64,000 nucleotides of DNA, from NCBI RefSeq assembly GCF_022701295.1, contig NZ_CP033204.1:682001-746000 (forward strand), read 5' to 3'. The translations under genes were made by a program, and so were the position numbers. The notes below the pieces were generated by a model. The model saw only the letters and a list, made by a program, of their open reading frames with translations, was not told where the DNA came from and searched no databases. The first letter of the stretch is position 1. Each line of letters begins with the position of its first letter. Origin of the DNA: Sphingopyxis sp. YF1 (GTDB lineage: Bacteria > Pseudomonadota > Alphaproteobacteria > Sphingomonadales > Sphingomonadaceae). Positions 1-8,271 of this stretch are shown here, in pieces.

Positions 1-31
1 TGCGCTGAAAGGCAGGGGTGTCGCCCCGAAA

Positions 32-532
32 TCAGACGCCGGCGAGGAAATCCCCCATGCGCGCCGACGACAGGATTTCGATCCAGTAGCCGTCGGGGTC
101 GGCGAGGAAGGCGATGCCTTTCATCTTGCCGTCGTCGGGGCGCTTGACGAAATGGGCGCCCATCTCCTCGAAGCGGGCGCAGGCGGCCTCGACGTCGGGC
201 ACGCTGATCCCGATATGGCCGAAGCCGCGCGGGTCGCTGTTGCCGTTGTGATAGGGCGACGCGGCCTGCGTTTCGGTCCCCCAGTTATGCGTCAGCTCGA
301 GCGTGGTCTCGCGGTCGAAGATGAAGCGCGCGCGCTCCGCGGGATCGGCGGGCACCGTCTCGCCTTCGGCCAGATAGGCGAGGAAATAGAGCGAGAATTG
401 CATTGCCTCGAAATCGAGCTGCTGGAGCAGGGTCATGCCCAGAATGTCGCGGTAGAAGCGCAGCGATTCCTGCGGATCGCGCACGCGCAGCATCGTCTGG
501 TTGAGCGCGAAGCCGGCGGTCGGGCGGGTCAT
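32..532 (-). CDS. gloA: Lactoylglutathione lyase (glyoxalase I)
   Basis: Isomerises the methylglyoxal-glutathione hemithioacetal to S-lactoylglutathione in the cytoplasm. The 166-residue protein is one VOC-fold chain. It carries NQTMLRV near residue 12, ELTHNWG, GFGHIGI and YWIEIL, which supply the four metal ligands Q/E/H/E. A glutamine as first ligand, plus the insert between the first strand and ELTHNWG, resembles the longer zinc-type (eukaryote-like) glyoxalase I rather than the short nickel-type E. coli enzyme. The open frame extends further upstream but the ATG at 532 has a good Shine-Dalgarno (AGAGGAA) and matches the family length. Function is near certain; metal preference is inferred. 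Confidence 0.93.
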   Translation of the reverse strand: MTRPTAGFALNQTMLRVRDPQESLRFYRDILGMTLLQQLDFEAMQFSLYFLAYLAEGETVPADPAERARFIFDRETTLELTHNWGTETQAASPYHNGNSDPRGFGHIGISVPDVEAACARFEEMGAHFVKRPDDGKMKGIAFLADPDGYWIEILSSARMGDFLAGV

Positions 533-678
533 GCGGGTGTTCCTCTTGTCGCGGGGGCAGTGGCGCGCACCGGCGCGCGGGGACGCCGTACCGCGCCATC
601 GCGGTCGAGGCCAGCCCGGCCTGATGGAGGCGCCCGTCCGCAGGCTCGGGGCTGCGGGGATGGACGGCGCGGTCGGCG

Positions 679-822
679 CTAAAGCCCGAGCCGTTCCCAG
701 AATTCGCCGGCGCGCAGCGGGCGTCCGGGCGCCGGCGCGGGGCTGTCGAGCCGCCAGGTCGGGTGGGGCAGCGGGGGAATCGGGCGCGGCGCAGCGCGCC
801 GGCGTCGAGCGGGTCGGGCCAT
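679..822 (-). CDS. Small 47-residue protein, function unknown
   Basis: A short frame reading on the minus strand from ATG 822 to TAG 679. It has a strong ribosome binding site (AGGAGA, about six bases upstream). The product is Arg/Pro-rich at the N-terminus (MARPARRRR) and ends in a less biased tail [15 protein letters not shown]. It lies 146 bp upstream of gloA in the same direction and could be co-transcribed with it. I do not recognise a domain. Codon-like third-position GC and the RBS argue that it is real. Confidence 0.55.
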   Translation of the reverse strand: MARPARRRRAAPRPIPPLPHPTWRLDSPAPAPGRPLRAGEFWERLGL

Positions 823-1029
823 GGTCGTCTCCTGTCCGGATCACGAAGCCTGCGTTGTCGCTCGGGATTCGCGCGCTTTAGCCGTTGGTGACGCGGAGCA
901 AGCTGACATCCATCAAAAGCCGCGAGGCGCCCCGGGCCGGCCAGCAGGAGGGGAGAGCGGCCGGTCCGGAACGACTGGGTATTTATCTACCAAAGGAGTT
1001 GGGATTTGTCGCGCAAAGCTTCGTTCGGA

Positions 1030-1052
1030 CCCGGCAAGATTTTCTTGCCGGG
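1030..1052 (-). other. 9-bp perfect hairpin after the XRE-cupin gene
   Basis: CCCGGCAAG and CTTGCCGGG pair perfectly around a five-base loop (ATTTT), 22 bp beyond the stop codon of the minus-strand regulator. The position suits a transcription terminator, but no U-tract follows on the minus strand, so it may only protect the mRNA end. Confidence 0.4.
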
Positions 1053-1074
1053 CCGGGCGGCGCGCCCGCCGCGG

Positions 1075-1728
1075 TCAGAGCCCGCCTTCGCCTTCGCCGT
1101 GCAGGCTCATCAGCGAATCCATCAGCCCGTCGTCGGCGCTGGAACAGACGCCGAGCACCAGCGCCTCTTCGCAGCCGTCGGCGACGACATAGGCGTGGCC
1201 CATCGACGAATCGAGGTAGATGCCCTGGCCCGCTTCGAGCACGACGGGGTCGTAATATTCGGTGTGCACCGCCATGCGGCCTTCGATCACATAGATGAAT
1301 TCCTCGCCCTGATGCCGGACGAGTTCGCCGAATTCGGTCGCGCTGTGCGCGCGGATGCGCGTGATGATCGGGATCATCCGCTTTTGCCGGAGGTCGGTGC
1401 ACAGATAGTGATAGTCGTAATTGTCGGTCGTCACCCGCACCGCATTGTCGATCGTGCCGATGCTGCGCCGGCCGGTCACGCGCGGCGCGCTCGGCTCGCC
1501 TTCTTCGGCGAACAGGTCCGACATGCGGATGTTCAGCCGCTGGCTGAGTTGCTGGAGCTTGTCGTAGCTCAGCGTCAGCCGGTCATGCTCGACCTTGGAC
1601 AGCGTCGAGACGGGGATGCCCGACTTCGCGCTCATCTCCTTGAGCGTCCAGCGGTTTCGGGCGCGGATTCCGCGCATCACTTCCCCCAGCGTCGGCGGTT
1701 TGGTCGGGGTCGTCATCGGTTCGGTCAT
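1075..1728 (-). CDS. XRE-family regulator with C-terminal cupin sensor domain
   Basis: A 217-residue transcription factor. Residues about 16-70 form a lambda-repressor-like HTH (TLKEMSAKSGIPVSTLSKVE), followed by a short linker and a cupin barrel (residues about 110-205, with EEFIYVIEGRM and LEAGQGIYLDS). This HTH-cupin architecture is common in regulators of amino-acid and polyamine catabolism, where the cupin binds the small-molecule inducer. It is divergent from the serine hydrolase/DgcA unit, and the shared element at 1738-1766 sits only 10 bp in front of its start codon, so it probably represses itself and both catabolic units. The ligand, perhaps a D-amino acid or its N-acetyl derivative, is inference. 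Confidence 0.88.
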   Translation of the reverse strand: MTEPMTTPTKPPTLGEVMRGIRARNRWTLKEMSAKSGIPVSTLSKVEHDRLTLSYDKLQQLSQRLNIRMSDLFAEEGEPSAPRVTGRRSIGTIDNAVRVTTDNYDYHYLCTDLRQKRMIPIITRIRAHSATEFGELVRHQGEEFIYVIEGRMAVHTEYYDPVVLEAGQGIYLDSSMGHAYVVADGCEEALVLGVCSSADDGLMDSLMSLHGEGEGGL

Positions 1729-1735
1729 ATCCCAT

Positions 1736-1766
1736 TTGACAATTTTCTAATCAGGATCATTATGTC
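1736..1766. promoter_or_regulatory. Operator/promoter copy 1 between regulator and serine hydrolase
   Basis: TTGACA at 1736-1741 is followed after 16 bp by CATTAT, a plausible sigma-70 promoter for the plus-strand unit. Overlapping it, 1738-1766 (GACAATTTTCTAATCAG then GATCATTATGTC) is an imperfect dyad with outer half-sites GACAAT and ATTATGTC. The first 11 bases are identical to copy 2 at 4865, and the core CTAATCAG is the exact reverse complement of the CTGATTAG in copy 2. Two copies in front of two units of the same locus point to one shared regulator, most likely the adjacent XRE-cupin protein. Confidence 0.7.
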
Positions 1767-1796
1767 CCTATTGGGTCATAAGATGTTGATCCTTGG
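1753..1796. repeat. Inverted repeat in the leader of the serine hydrolase gene
   Basis: AGGATCA (1753 onward) and TGATCCT (ending 1796) form an inverted repeat with additional pairing of TTATG and CATAA inside. It overlaps the 3' half of the operator and continues into the untranslated leader, so it could be a second binding half or an RNA hairpin. Confidence 0.4.
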
Positions 1797-1858
1797 TAAG
1801 GGGTCGCGCGGCTCGCCGCAAGGTGCCGTGACGACCACCGAAAAAAGGGGAGGATGCT

Positions 1859-3838
1859 ATGCGTTTCGTTCGCAAGCTGATGATCGGACTGGCGGCCATG
1901 GCCGCGCTGCCGCTCGCCGCACAGGGGCCGGTGCAGCCCCCGGCGGCGAAACCCGTCGAAACGCGCGCGACCGCGCCCGCGGCGCCCGCCACGGCGCGCG
2001 TGCCGCTCGACGCCGCCGATGTCGAGGCGTGGCTCGACGGGTTCATGCCCTATGCGCTCGAACGCGGGCAGATCGCGGGTGCGGTCGTGGTCGTCGTGCG
2101 CGGCGACGGGCCCGTGCTGCAGAAGGGCTATGGTTTCGCCGACGTCGCGAAACGGCGCCCGGTCGATCCGGAAACGACGCTGTTCCGTCCCGGCTCGGTG
2201 TCGAAGCTCGTCACCTGGACCGCGGTGATGCAGATGGTCGAGGCGGGGAAGATCGACCTCGACAAGGACGTCAACGCCTATCTCGATTTCAATATTCCGC
2301 CCTATCAGGGCAAGCCGATCACGATGCGCCAGATCCTGACGCACACGCCGGGGTTCGAGGAATCGATCCGCCACCTGATGAGCAGCGATCCGAAGGCGGC
2401 GATGCCGCTGAAGACCTATGCCAGGGAGGCGCTGCCGGAGCGGGTGTTCGCACCCGGAACGACCCCGGCCTATTCCAACTATGCCACGGCGCTCGCCGGC
2501 TATATCGTCGAGCGCGTCAGCGGACAGTCGTTCGACGATTATGTCGACCGCCATGTCTTCGCCCCGCTCGGGATGAAGCATGCGACGTTCCGCCAGCCGC
2601 TTCCCGCCGCGCTGAAGCCGCTGATGGCGAGTGGTTATGCGACCGCCGCCGGAAAGGCGAAGCCGTTCGAGATCGTCCTCCCGGCGCCCGCGGGCAGCCT
2701 GTCGGCGGCGGGCGAGGACATGGGCAAGTTCATGATCGCGCACCTCAACGACGGCGCCGGACTGATGAAGCCCGAAACCGCGAAGGCGATGCATGATTTC
2801 CGCGCGCCCGGCGTCGGTCCGCTCAACACGATGGCGCTCGGCTTTTACGAGCAGCAGGTGAACGGCCACCGCGCGATCGGCCATGGCGGCGACACGGTGT
2901 GGTTCCATTCCTATCTGTGGCTGTTCCCCGATTCGGATATCGGCCTGTACATCTCGATGAACAGCGCGGGGAAGGATGGCGCGACGGGGGCGGTGCGCAG
3001 CGCGCTCTTCCACAAATTCGCCGACCGCTATTTGCCCGGCACCGACAAGCCCGGCCGCGTCGACGACAAGACCGCGCGCGAACATGCGCAGATGATGGTC
3101 GGCCATTATGTCAGCAGCCGCGGCGCCTTCACCAACTTCATGAGCCTGACCGGGTTGCTCGGGCAGGCGCAGATCCTGGTCGATGCCGATGGCAAGCTGC
3201 AGTTCCCCGCGCTCGACGGCCTGGGCGCCGGCGCGCGCGACTGGGTCGAGGTCGAACCCTTTGTGTGGCGCGACACCGGCACCGGCGAGCGGCTCGCCGC
3301 CGAGGTCAAGGACGGCCGCGTCGTCCGGATGAGCGTCGATGCGGGTTCGCCCTTCATGGTGTTCGAACCCGCGCCCGCGGGCACCAACGCCGCGTGGCTG
3401 CTGCCCGCGCTGATGGCGGCGCTGTTCGTCGCGGCGCTCGCCGCGCTGGCCTGGCCGGTGCGCGCGCTGGTCCGGCGCAGCTTCGGCGCCGAATTCGCGC
3501 TCACCGGCAAGGCGCGACGCGCCTATCGCCTGTCGCGCCTGTTCGCCTGGCTGGTGCTGGTCGCGGTGGCTGGCTGGCTGGGGCTGATCGCCGCCTTTTC
3601 GGCGGACATCGGCGCGGTCGGCGGCCCGCTCGACTGGCTGATCCAGTCGCTGCGCCTGCTCACCCCGATCGCGACCTTCGGGCTGCTCGCGGCTTCGGCC
3701 TGGCACCTTGTCCAGACGGTTCGCGACAAGCGCCGCTGGACGATGACGCTCGGTGCGGTTCTGCTCCTGCTCGCGGCGCTGGTGCTCGTGTGGGTGACGA
3801 TCGCCTTCAACCTCTACGGCTTCGGCCTCGTCTATTGA
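1859..3838 (+). CDS. Exported class C beta-lactamase-family serine hydrolase with C-terminal membrane segments
   Basis: 659 residues of peptidase family S12 type. There is a signal peptide (residues 1-21), an acylating S113-V-S-K116, Y205-S-N207, and H342-G-G as the third motif. Beyond residue about 510 come several hydrophobic helices, so the catalytic domain is anchored at the inner membrane facing the periplasm. S12 enzymes include D-aminopeptidases, D,D-peptidases and esterases as well as lactamases. Together with the neighbouring DgcA, a peptidase acting on D-residue peptides is more likely than antibiotic resistance. The ATG follows GGGGAGG. Its stop overlaps the racemase start (TGATG), so the two genes are translationally coupled. 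The substrate is unproven. Confidence 0.85.
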   Translation: MRFVRKLMIGLAAMAALPLAAQGPVQPPAAKPVETRATAPAAPATARVPLDAADVEAWLDGFMPYALERGQIAGAVVVVVRGDGPVLQKGYGFADVAKRRPVDPETTLFRPGSVSKLVTWTAVMQMVEAGKIDLDKDVNAYLDFNIPPYQGKPITMRQILTHTPGFEESIRHLMSSDPKAAMPLKTYAREALPERVFAPGTTPAYSNYATALAGYIVERVSGQSFDDYVDRHVFAPLGMKHATFRQPLPAALKPLMASGYATAAGKAKPFEIVLPAPAGSLSAAGEDMGKFMIAHLNDGAGLMKPETAKAMHDFRAPGVGPLNTMALGFYEQQVNGHRAIGHGGDTVWFHSYLWLFPDSDIGLYISMNSAGKDGATGAVRSALFHKFADRYLPGTDKPGRVDDKTAREHAQMMVGHYVSSRGAFTNFMSLTGLLGQAQILVDADGKLQFPALDGLGAGARDWVEVEPFVWRDTGTGERLAAEVKDGRVVRMSVDAGSPFMVFEPAPAGTNAAWLLPALMAALFVAALAALAWPVRALVRRSFGAEFALTGKARRAYRLSRLFAWLVLVAVAGWLGLIAAFSADIGAVGGPLDWLIQSLRLLTPIATFGLLAASAWHLVQTVRDKRRWTMTLGAVLLLLAALVLVWVTIAFNLYGFGLVY

Positions 3839-4848
3839 TGGCGACGATGGACAGGCGGAAACTGGCGCTCGACCTTCGGGTCGAGCGCTTTCCCTATCAC
3901 CGGCCGTTCCGCATTTCGGGGCATGTGTTTACCGAGACCGCGCTGCTCGTCGCGGAGATTTCGGACGGCGTGCACAGCGGGCGCGGCGAGGGGGCGGGGG
4001 TCTATTATCTCGGCGACGACATCGACCATATGTTGGCTGAAGCGCAACGCGTGCGCGGGGCGATCGAGAGCGGCGCGACGCGCGAGGAGTTGCAGCATCT
4101 GCTGCCGCCCGACGGTGCGCGCAACGCGCTCGACTGCGCCTTTTGGGAACTCGAGGCAAAACAGGCGGGGCGACCGGTGTGGCAGCTTGCCGGGCTCGAC
4201 GCGCCGCGCGCGCTTCGCTCGACGCTGACGCTCGGCGCCGATGCGCCGCATGCGATGGCGGACGCGGCGCGGGCGATCGATCCCGCCGCGCCGGTCAAGG
4301 TCAAGCTGACCGGCGACCTGGCCGAGGATGTCGCGCGCGTCGAGGCGATCCGCGCCGCGCGCCCCGATGCGTGGATCGGGGTCGATGCCAATCAGGGCTA
4401 TGACGCCGCGACGCTGCGCGAACTGGTGCCGGTGCTGACCGCGAACCGCGTGGCGCAGCTCGAACAGCCGCTGAGGCGCGGCCGCGAGGCCGACCTCGAC
4501 GGAATGAAGCGCTGCCTGCCCTTCGTCGCCGACGAAAGCGCGCTGTCGCTCGCCGACACCGCGACGCTCGTCGGTCGGTTCGACGTGGTGAACATCAAGC
4601 TCGACAAGTGCGGCGGACTGACCGAGGGGCTCGCGATCGCGCGGCAGGCGAAGACGCTGGGGCTCGACGTGATGGTCGGCAACATGATGGGAACGAGCCT
4701 GTCGATGGCCCCGTCCTTTGTGCTGGGACAGCTCTGCGACATCGTCGACCTCGACGGACCGACCTTCCTCGCGCGCGACCGCGTGCCGGGGGTCGCCTAT
4801 CGCGACGGCCATATTCATTGCCCCGACACGATCTGGGGTTCGTGTTGA
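3838..4848 (+). CDS. dgcA: Enolase-superfamily N-acetyl-D-glutamate racemase / dipeptide epimerase
   Basis: A 336-residue member of the muconate-lactonising/dipeptide-epimerase subgroup of the enolase superfamily. Visible catalytic residues: K154-V-K156 and K254 (NIKLDKCGG) as the acid-base lysine pair on opposite faces, and D183 (VDANQGY), E209 (LEQP), D232 (ADES) as Mg ligands. The two-lysine arrangement fits 1,1-proton transfer, that is racemisation or epimerisation at an alpha carbon. In marine bacteria DgcA racemises N-acetyl-D-Glu made by DgcN, and a DgcN homologue lies 3.4 kb downstream. A dipeptide epimerase (L-Ala-D/L-Glu) is the main alternative. It starts on the last base of the previous stop codon. 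Confidence 0.82.
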   Translation: MATMDRRKLALDLRVERFPYHRPFRISGHVFTETALLVAEISDGVHSGRGEGAGVYYLGDDIDHMLAEAQRVRGAIESGATREELQHLLPPDGARNALDCAFWELEAKQAGRPVWQLAGLDAPRALRSTLTLGADAPHAMADAARAIDPAAPVKVKLTGDLAEDVARVEAIRAARPDAWIGVDANQGYDAATLRELVPVLTANRVAQLEQPLRRGREADLDGMKRCLPFVADESALSLADTATLVGRFDVVNIKLDKCGGLTEGLAIARQAKTLGLDVMVGNMMGTSLSMAPSFVLGQLCDIVDLDGPTFLARDRVPGVAYRDGHIHCPDTIWGSC

Positions 4849-4862
4849 CGATCCTATTTGGG

Positions 4863-4891
4863 TTGACAATTTTCTGATTAGGACAATAGTC
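4863..4891. promoter_or_regulatory. Operator/promoter copy 2 before the M19-TonB-DgcN unit
   Basis: TTGACA at 4863-4868, then ATTTTCTGATTAGGAC and AATAGT as a possible -10. The stretch 4865-4891 is a clear dyad of the form GACnATTnTC-N7-GAnAATnGTC. It matches copy 1 at 1738 over GACAATTTTCT and again around the right half. It lies between dgcA and the next gene, so the locus has two co-regulated transcripts rather than one long operon. Confidence 0.7.
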
Positions 4892-4926
4892 TCGAAGTCG
4901 TAACATCCAGAGAGATGGAGGGTGGA

Positions 4927-6069
4927 ATGAGTCGTTCCTTCCCGATGACGCGCCGCGCACTGGTTGCCGGCGCGATGGGAGCTGCTGTGTCTGCGCCGAT
5001 GATCAATCGCGGCGCCTTTGCCTTCGTCGCTGCGCCTGCGCGCAGCTATTCGCGCCGCGCGGTCGATCTGGTCGCTTCGTCGCTCGTCATCGACATGCTC
5101 GCGCCGCTGAAGATCACGCTCGACGAAAATTACGTCGCGCACCGGCTGACCGATGCCGAAGCCGAGGAGTTCCGCAGGAGCGGCATCACGGGCTTTCACA
5201 ACGCCTATGGTCTGGGCGGTCCCGGGGTGAAGCAGCAGGCGCTCGCCTATCTCGCGGGATGGCAGGGCTTCGCCGGGCGCAACAGCCATGTCTTCACGCT
5301 CGTCGACGGGGTTGCCGACCTCGACCGCGCCAAGGCGGACCGGAAATGCGCGGTCATCATGGGCATCCAGAATGCCGAGCATTTCGAGACGGTCGAGGAT
5401 GTCGCGCTGTTTCGCCGCCTCGGCCTGCGCTGTGCGCAGCTGACCTATAACACGCAGAACATGCTCGGGTCGGGCAGCACCGAGCGTGTCGACGGCGGCG
5501 TCAGCGACTATGGCGCCGCGATCATCGCCGAAATGGAAAAGCAGCGCATGCTGATCGACGTGTCGCACAGCGGCGACCGGACGACGCTCGACGCGATCGC
5601 GGTCGCAAAAGGGCCGATCGCGATCACGCACAGCAACGCGCGCGCACTGGTCGACCATCCTCGGGTCAAGACCGACGAAGCGATCAAGGCGCTTGCCGCA
5701 AAGGGCGGGGTGATGGGCGTCACCGGGGTGCGCATGTTCGTGCGCACGACCGACCCGACCAACGTCGGGCACATGGCCGACCATATCGACCATGTCGCCA
5801 AGCTCGTCGGGGTCGATCATGTCGGGATTGGGTCGGACGCGGACCTCCACGGCTATGACGACATGCCGCCGCAGGAATATGCGCTGCTCAAGGGTGCCTA
5901 CAAGGACAGCTACGCTTTCCGCGACAAGATCGACATCGACGGTTTCGACCATCCGCTGAAGGTCTTCGACCTGACCGAGGAGCTGATCCGCCGGGGTTAT
6001 TCCAACGACAATATCACCGCCGTGCTGGGGGGCAATTTCCGCCGCCTGCTGGCGCAAGTCTGGGGGTAG
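4927..6069 (+). CDS. M19 (renal dipeptidase) family protein, exported, variant metal site
   Basis: 380 residues. A twin-arginine-type leader (MTRRALVAGAMGA) suggests folded export to the periplasm. The later M19 features are present: NAEHFE, DVSHSG, ITHSNAR and GIGSDAD, which hold the Glu, two His and Asp of the binuclear zinc site. The usual N-terminal HxD pair is replaced by VIDMLAP, so the first metal site is altered or the substrate differs. M19 enzymes typically cleave dipeptides and tolerate a D-residue at the C-terminus, in line with a D-peptide locus. The ATG at 4927 is preferred over 4915 because GGAGGGTGGA immediately precedes it. Confidence 0.85.
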   Translation: MSRSFPMTRRALVAGAMGAAVSAPMINRGAFAFVAAPARSYSRRAVDLVASSLVIDMLAPLKITLDENYVAHRLTDAEAEEFRRSGITGFHNAYGLGGPGVKQQALAYLAGWQGFAGRNSHVFTLVDGVADLDRAKADRKCAVIMGIQNAEHFETVEDVALFRRLGLRCAQLTYNTQNMLGSGSTERVDGGVSDYGAAIIAEMEKQRMLIDVSHSGDRTTLDAIAVAKGPIAITHSNARALVDHPRVKTDEAIKALAAKGGVMGVTGVRMFVRTTDPTNVGHMADHIDHVAKLVGVDHVGIGSDADLHGYDDMPPQEYALLKGAYKDSYAFRDKIDIDGFDHPLKVFDLTEELIRRGYSNDNITAVLGGNFRRLLAQVWG

Positions 6070-6073
6070 GACG

Positions 6074-8251
6074 ATGAAACAGGGGTTTTATATTGCAGCG
6101 AGCGTTGCAGCGCTGGGTGTGTCGATGCCGGTGCAGGCGCAGGAAGCGGGCGCCGTCGAGGCGCCGAGCGAGATCGTCGTTACGGCGCAGAAGCGCGTCG
6201 AAGCGCTTCAGGACGTTCCGATCTCGATCACCGTGGTCAACGGCGACGCGCTGCGCGAACAGGGCGCGGGCTCGCTGGTCGATTATTCGGGATATGTCCC
6301 CGGAATGACGGTGATCAGCTCGCAGCCGGGCACATCGGTCATTTCGCTGCGCGGTATCGCGCCGGTGGGGTCGGCGCAGGCCGTCGGCATCTATCTGGAC
6401 GATGCGCCGGTCGGGTCTAGCAGCCTCTATGCCCGCAGCGCGACCTATTCGCTCGACCTGATGCCCTATGATATCGCGGGGCTCGAAATCCTGCGCGGAC
6501 CGCAGGGAACGCTCTATGGCGCAAGCTCGATAGGGGGTTTGCTCAAATACCGGACCGTCGCGCCGAGCACGACCGATTTCAGCGTCAAGGCCGGCGGCGA
6601 ACTGTTCACGGTCGACGAGGCGGGCAATCCCGGCTGGGCCGCGCAGGTGATGGTCAACGCGCCCATCGTTCAGGACAGGCTCGGAATCACGGGCAGCTTT
6701 TCGTGGCGCAAGACGCCGGGCTATGTCAGCTCGGTCAACAACCCCGCACTGACCGACGCGAACGACGTCGAGCAGCGTGGCGGGCGGGTGAGCCTGTTGT
6801 GGAACGCGACCGAGGATTTCACGGTCCGCCTCGGCGGCATCTGGCAGACGATCGATGCCAACGCGACCAACACCGTCGTGTCGACGGCGGCGGGCGTGCC
6901 GCTGGGCGATGGCTGGTCGTACAACGCCTTCCTGCCCGAGCCCTTTCGCAAGAGCATCGATTATTATTCGGCGGTGCTCGACTATGACCTCGGCTTTGCA
7001 ACGCTGACGTCGGTCTCGACCTACAGCGAAACCAGCACGGTCAGCGTGCAGGATTCGACGCTGATCTTCGGGATCGCCTTTCCCGCGCTGACCGACGGCG
7101 CGGTGCCCGCGGGTCTGGCGCCGTTCAGCGTCGCGCTCGACCTGCAGAAATTTACGCAGGAAATCCGCCTTGCCTCGCCCGACAGCGATCGCTTCGAGTG
7201 GCTGCTCGGCGCCTTTTACACCGAGGAGGACAGCGAGAATCACCAGCTGGTGCGCACGTTCGATTTCTCAGGCGCGCCCAATGCGCTCGATCCGGGCGCG
7301 GTCGTGTCCTTGCCCTCGACGTTCAAGGAGATGGCGGTGTTCGCCAATGCGACCGCTTATTTCGGCGAGATGTTCGCCTTGTCCGGAGGGCTTCGCTACG
7401 CGAAGAACAAGCAGACGTTCCGGCAGCTGAGCAGCGGGCCATTCATCGGCGACGCCAACTTCACCGGGGCTTCGGAAGAAGATGTGTTCATCTACAGCGT
7501 CAGTCCGCAGTTCCACATCAGCAAGGATGCGATGTTCTATGCCCGCGTCGCCAACGGCTATCGTCCCGGGGGGCCGAATGTGGTGTTTCCGGGGGTTCCG
7601 CCGCAGGTCAAGGCGGACACGCTGGTCAATTACGAAATCGGCTTCAAGGGCAATCTGGGCCGGACCCTCGCGGTCGAAGTGGCGGGTTTCTACATGGACT
7701 GGACCGACATCCAGGTCATCCAGCCCTTCGGCGGCGTGACGGGGCAGGCCAACGGCCCGTCCGCGGTCAGCAAGGGGGTCGAAGGCACTGCGACCTGGCG
7801 TCCCGCACCCGGGCTGTCGCTGGTCGCCAGCGCCGCCTACACCGATGCAAAACTGACCGCCGATGCCCCCGAAATCGCCGGGGCCGATGGCGCGCGTCTG
7901 CCCAGCGTTCCCAAATTTACCGGGTCGTTGCAGGCCGACTACAGCTTCGCGGTGGGCGGCAATGCGAGCGGAAAGATCGGTCTGGGCGTCCGCCATGCGT
8001 CGAAGCTGGCGTCCTTGCCCTCGAGCAGCCCGAACAACCTCTGGTCCGACAGCTATACGGCCGTTGATGCCAGCGCCGCTGTTACCTTCGACGATCACTG
8101 GACCGTCCGCCTGTACGCCCGCAACCTGACCAACGAGCGGGCGTCGACGCAGCGGTCCTACACGCTTAACGCCTTCGGTCAGCGGGCCTATCAGTCGAAC
8201 ATTCCGCTGCAACCCCGCACGATCGGCGTTGCGCTCGACATGGCCTTCTGA
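6074..8251 (+). CDS. TonB-dependent outer-membrane receptor
   Basis: A 725-residue receptor with a signal peptide (cleavage near AQEAG), a TonB box EIVVTAQKR near residue 35, a plug domain (VPISITVVNGDALREQGA, then ILRGPQGTLYGASSIGG) and a 22-strand-type barrel ending in an aromatic residue (VALDMAF). It imports a substrate too large or scarce for porins across the outer membrane using proton-motive force via TonB. Located four bases after the M19 gene and followed by dgcN and a permease, it most likely takes up the oligopeptides or peptidoglycan fragments that the locus degrades. Substrate is inferred from context only. Confidence 0.92.
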   Translation: MKQGFYIAASVAALGVSMPVQAQEAGAVEAPSEIVVTAQKRVEALQDVPISITVVNGDALREQGAGSLVDYSGYVPGMTVISSQPGTSVISLRGIAPVGSAQAVGIYLDDAPVGSSSLYARSATYSLDLMPYDIAGLEILRGPQGTLYGASSIGGLLKYRTVAPSTTDFSVKAGGELFTVDEAGNPGWAAQVMVNAPIVQDRLGITGSFSWRKTPGYVSSVNNPALTDANDVEQRGGRVSLLWNATEDFTVRLGGIWQTIDANATNTVVSTAAGVPLGDGWSYNAFLPEPFRKSIDYYSAVLDYDLGFATLTSVSTYSETSTVSVQDSTLIFGIAFPALTDGAVPAGLAPFSVALDLQKFTQEIRLASPDSDRFEWLLGAFYTEEDSENHQLVRTFDFSGAPNALDPGAVVSLPSTFKEMAVFANATAYFGEMFALSGGLRYAKNKQTFRQLSSGPFIGDANFTGASEEDVFIYSVSPQFHISKDAMFYARVANGYRPGGPNVVFPGVPPQVKADTLVNYEIGFKGNLGRTLAVEVAGFYMDWTDIQVIQPFGGVTGQANGPSAVSKGVEGTATWRPAPGLSLVASAAYTDAKLTADAPEIAGADGARLPSVPKFTGSLQADYSFAVGGNASGKIGLGVRHASKLASLPSSSPNNLWSDSYTAVDASAAVTFDDHWTVRLYARNLTNERASTQRSYTLNAFGQRAYQSNIPLQPRTIGVALDMAF

Positions 8252-8271
8252 TTGTTCGGGAGTTGGAAACG

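Noticed and set aside
533..678. Possible further coding sequence joining gloA to the upstream small gene
   Set aside because: The gloA frame is open here but the translated part is a Pro/Arg/Ala-rich sequence unrelated to glyoxalases, and a better start exists at 532.
1760..3706. Long minus-strand frame opposite the first serine hydrolase
   Set aside because: Antisense shadow: low-complexity Arg/Gly/Asp-rich product, no RBS, while the plus-strand gene has all catalytic motifs.
1859..3838. Reading this gene as an antibiotic-resistance beta-lactamase
   Set aside because: The S-V-S-K, Y-S-N and H-G-G motifs fit the broad S12 family, the C-terminal membrane domain is atypical for AmpC, and the operon is catabolic.
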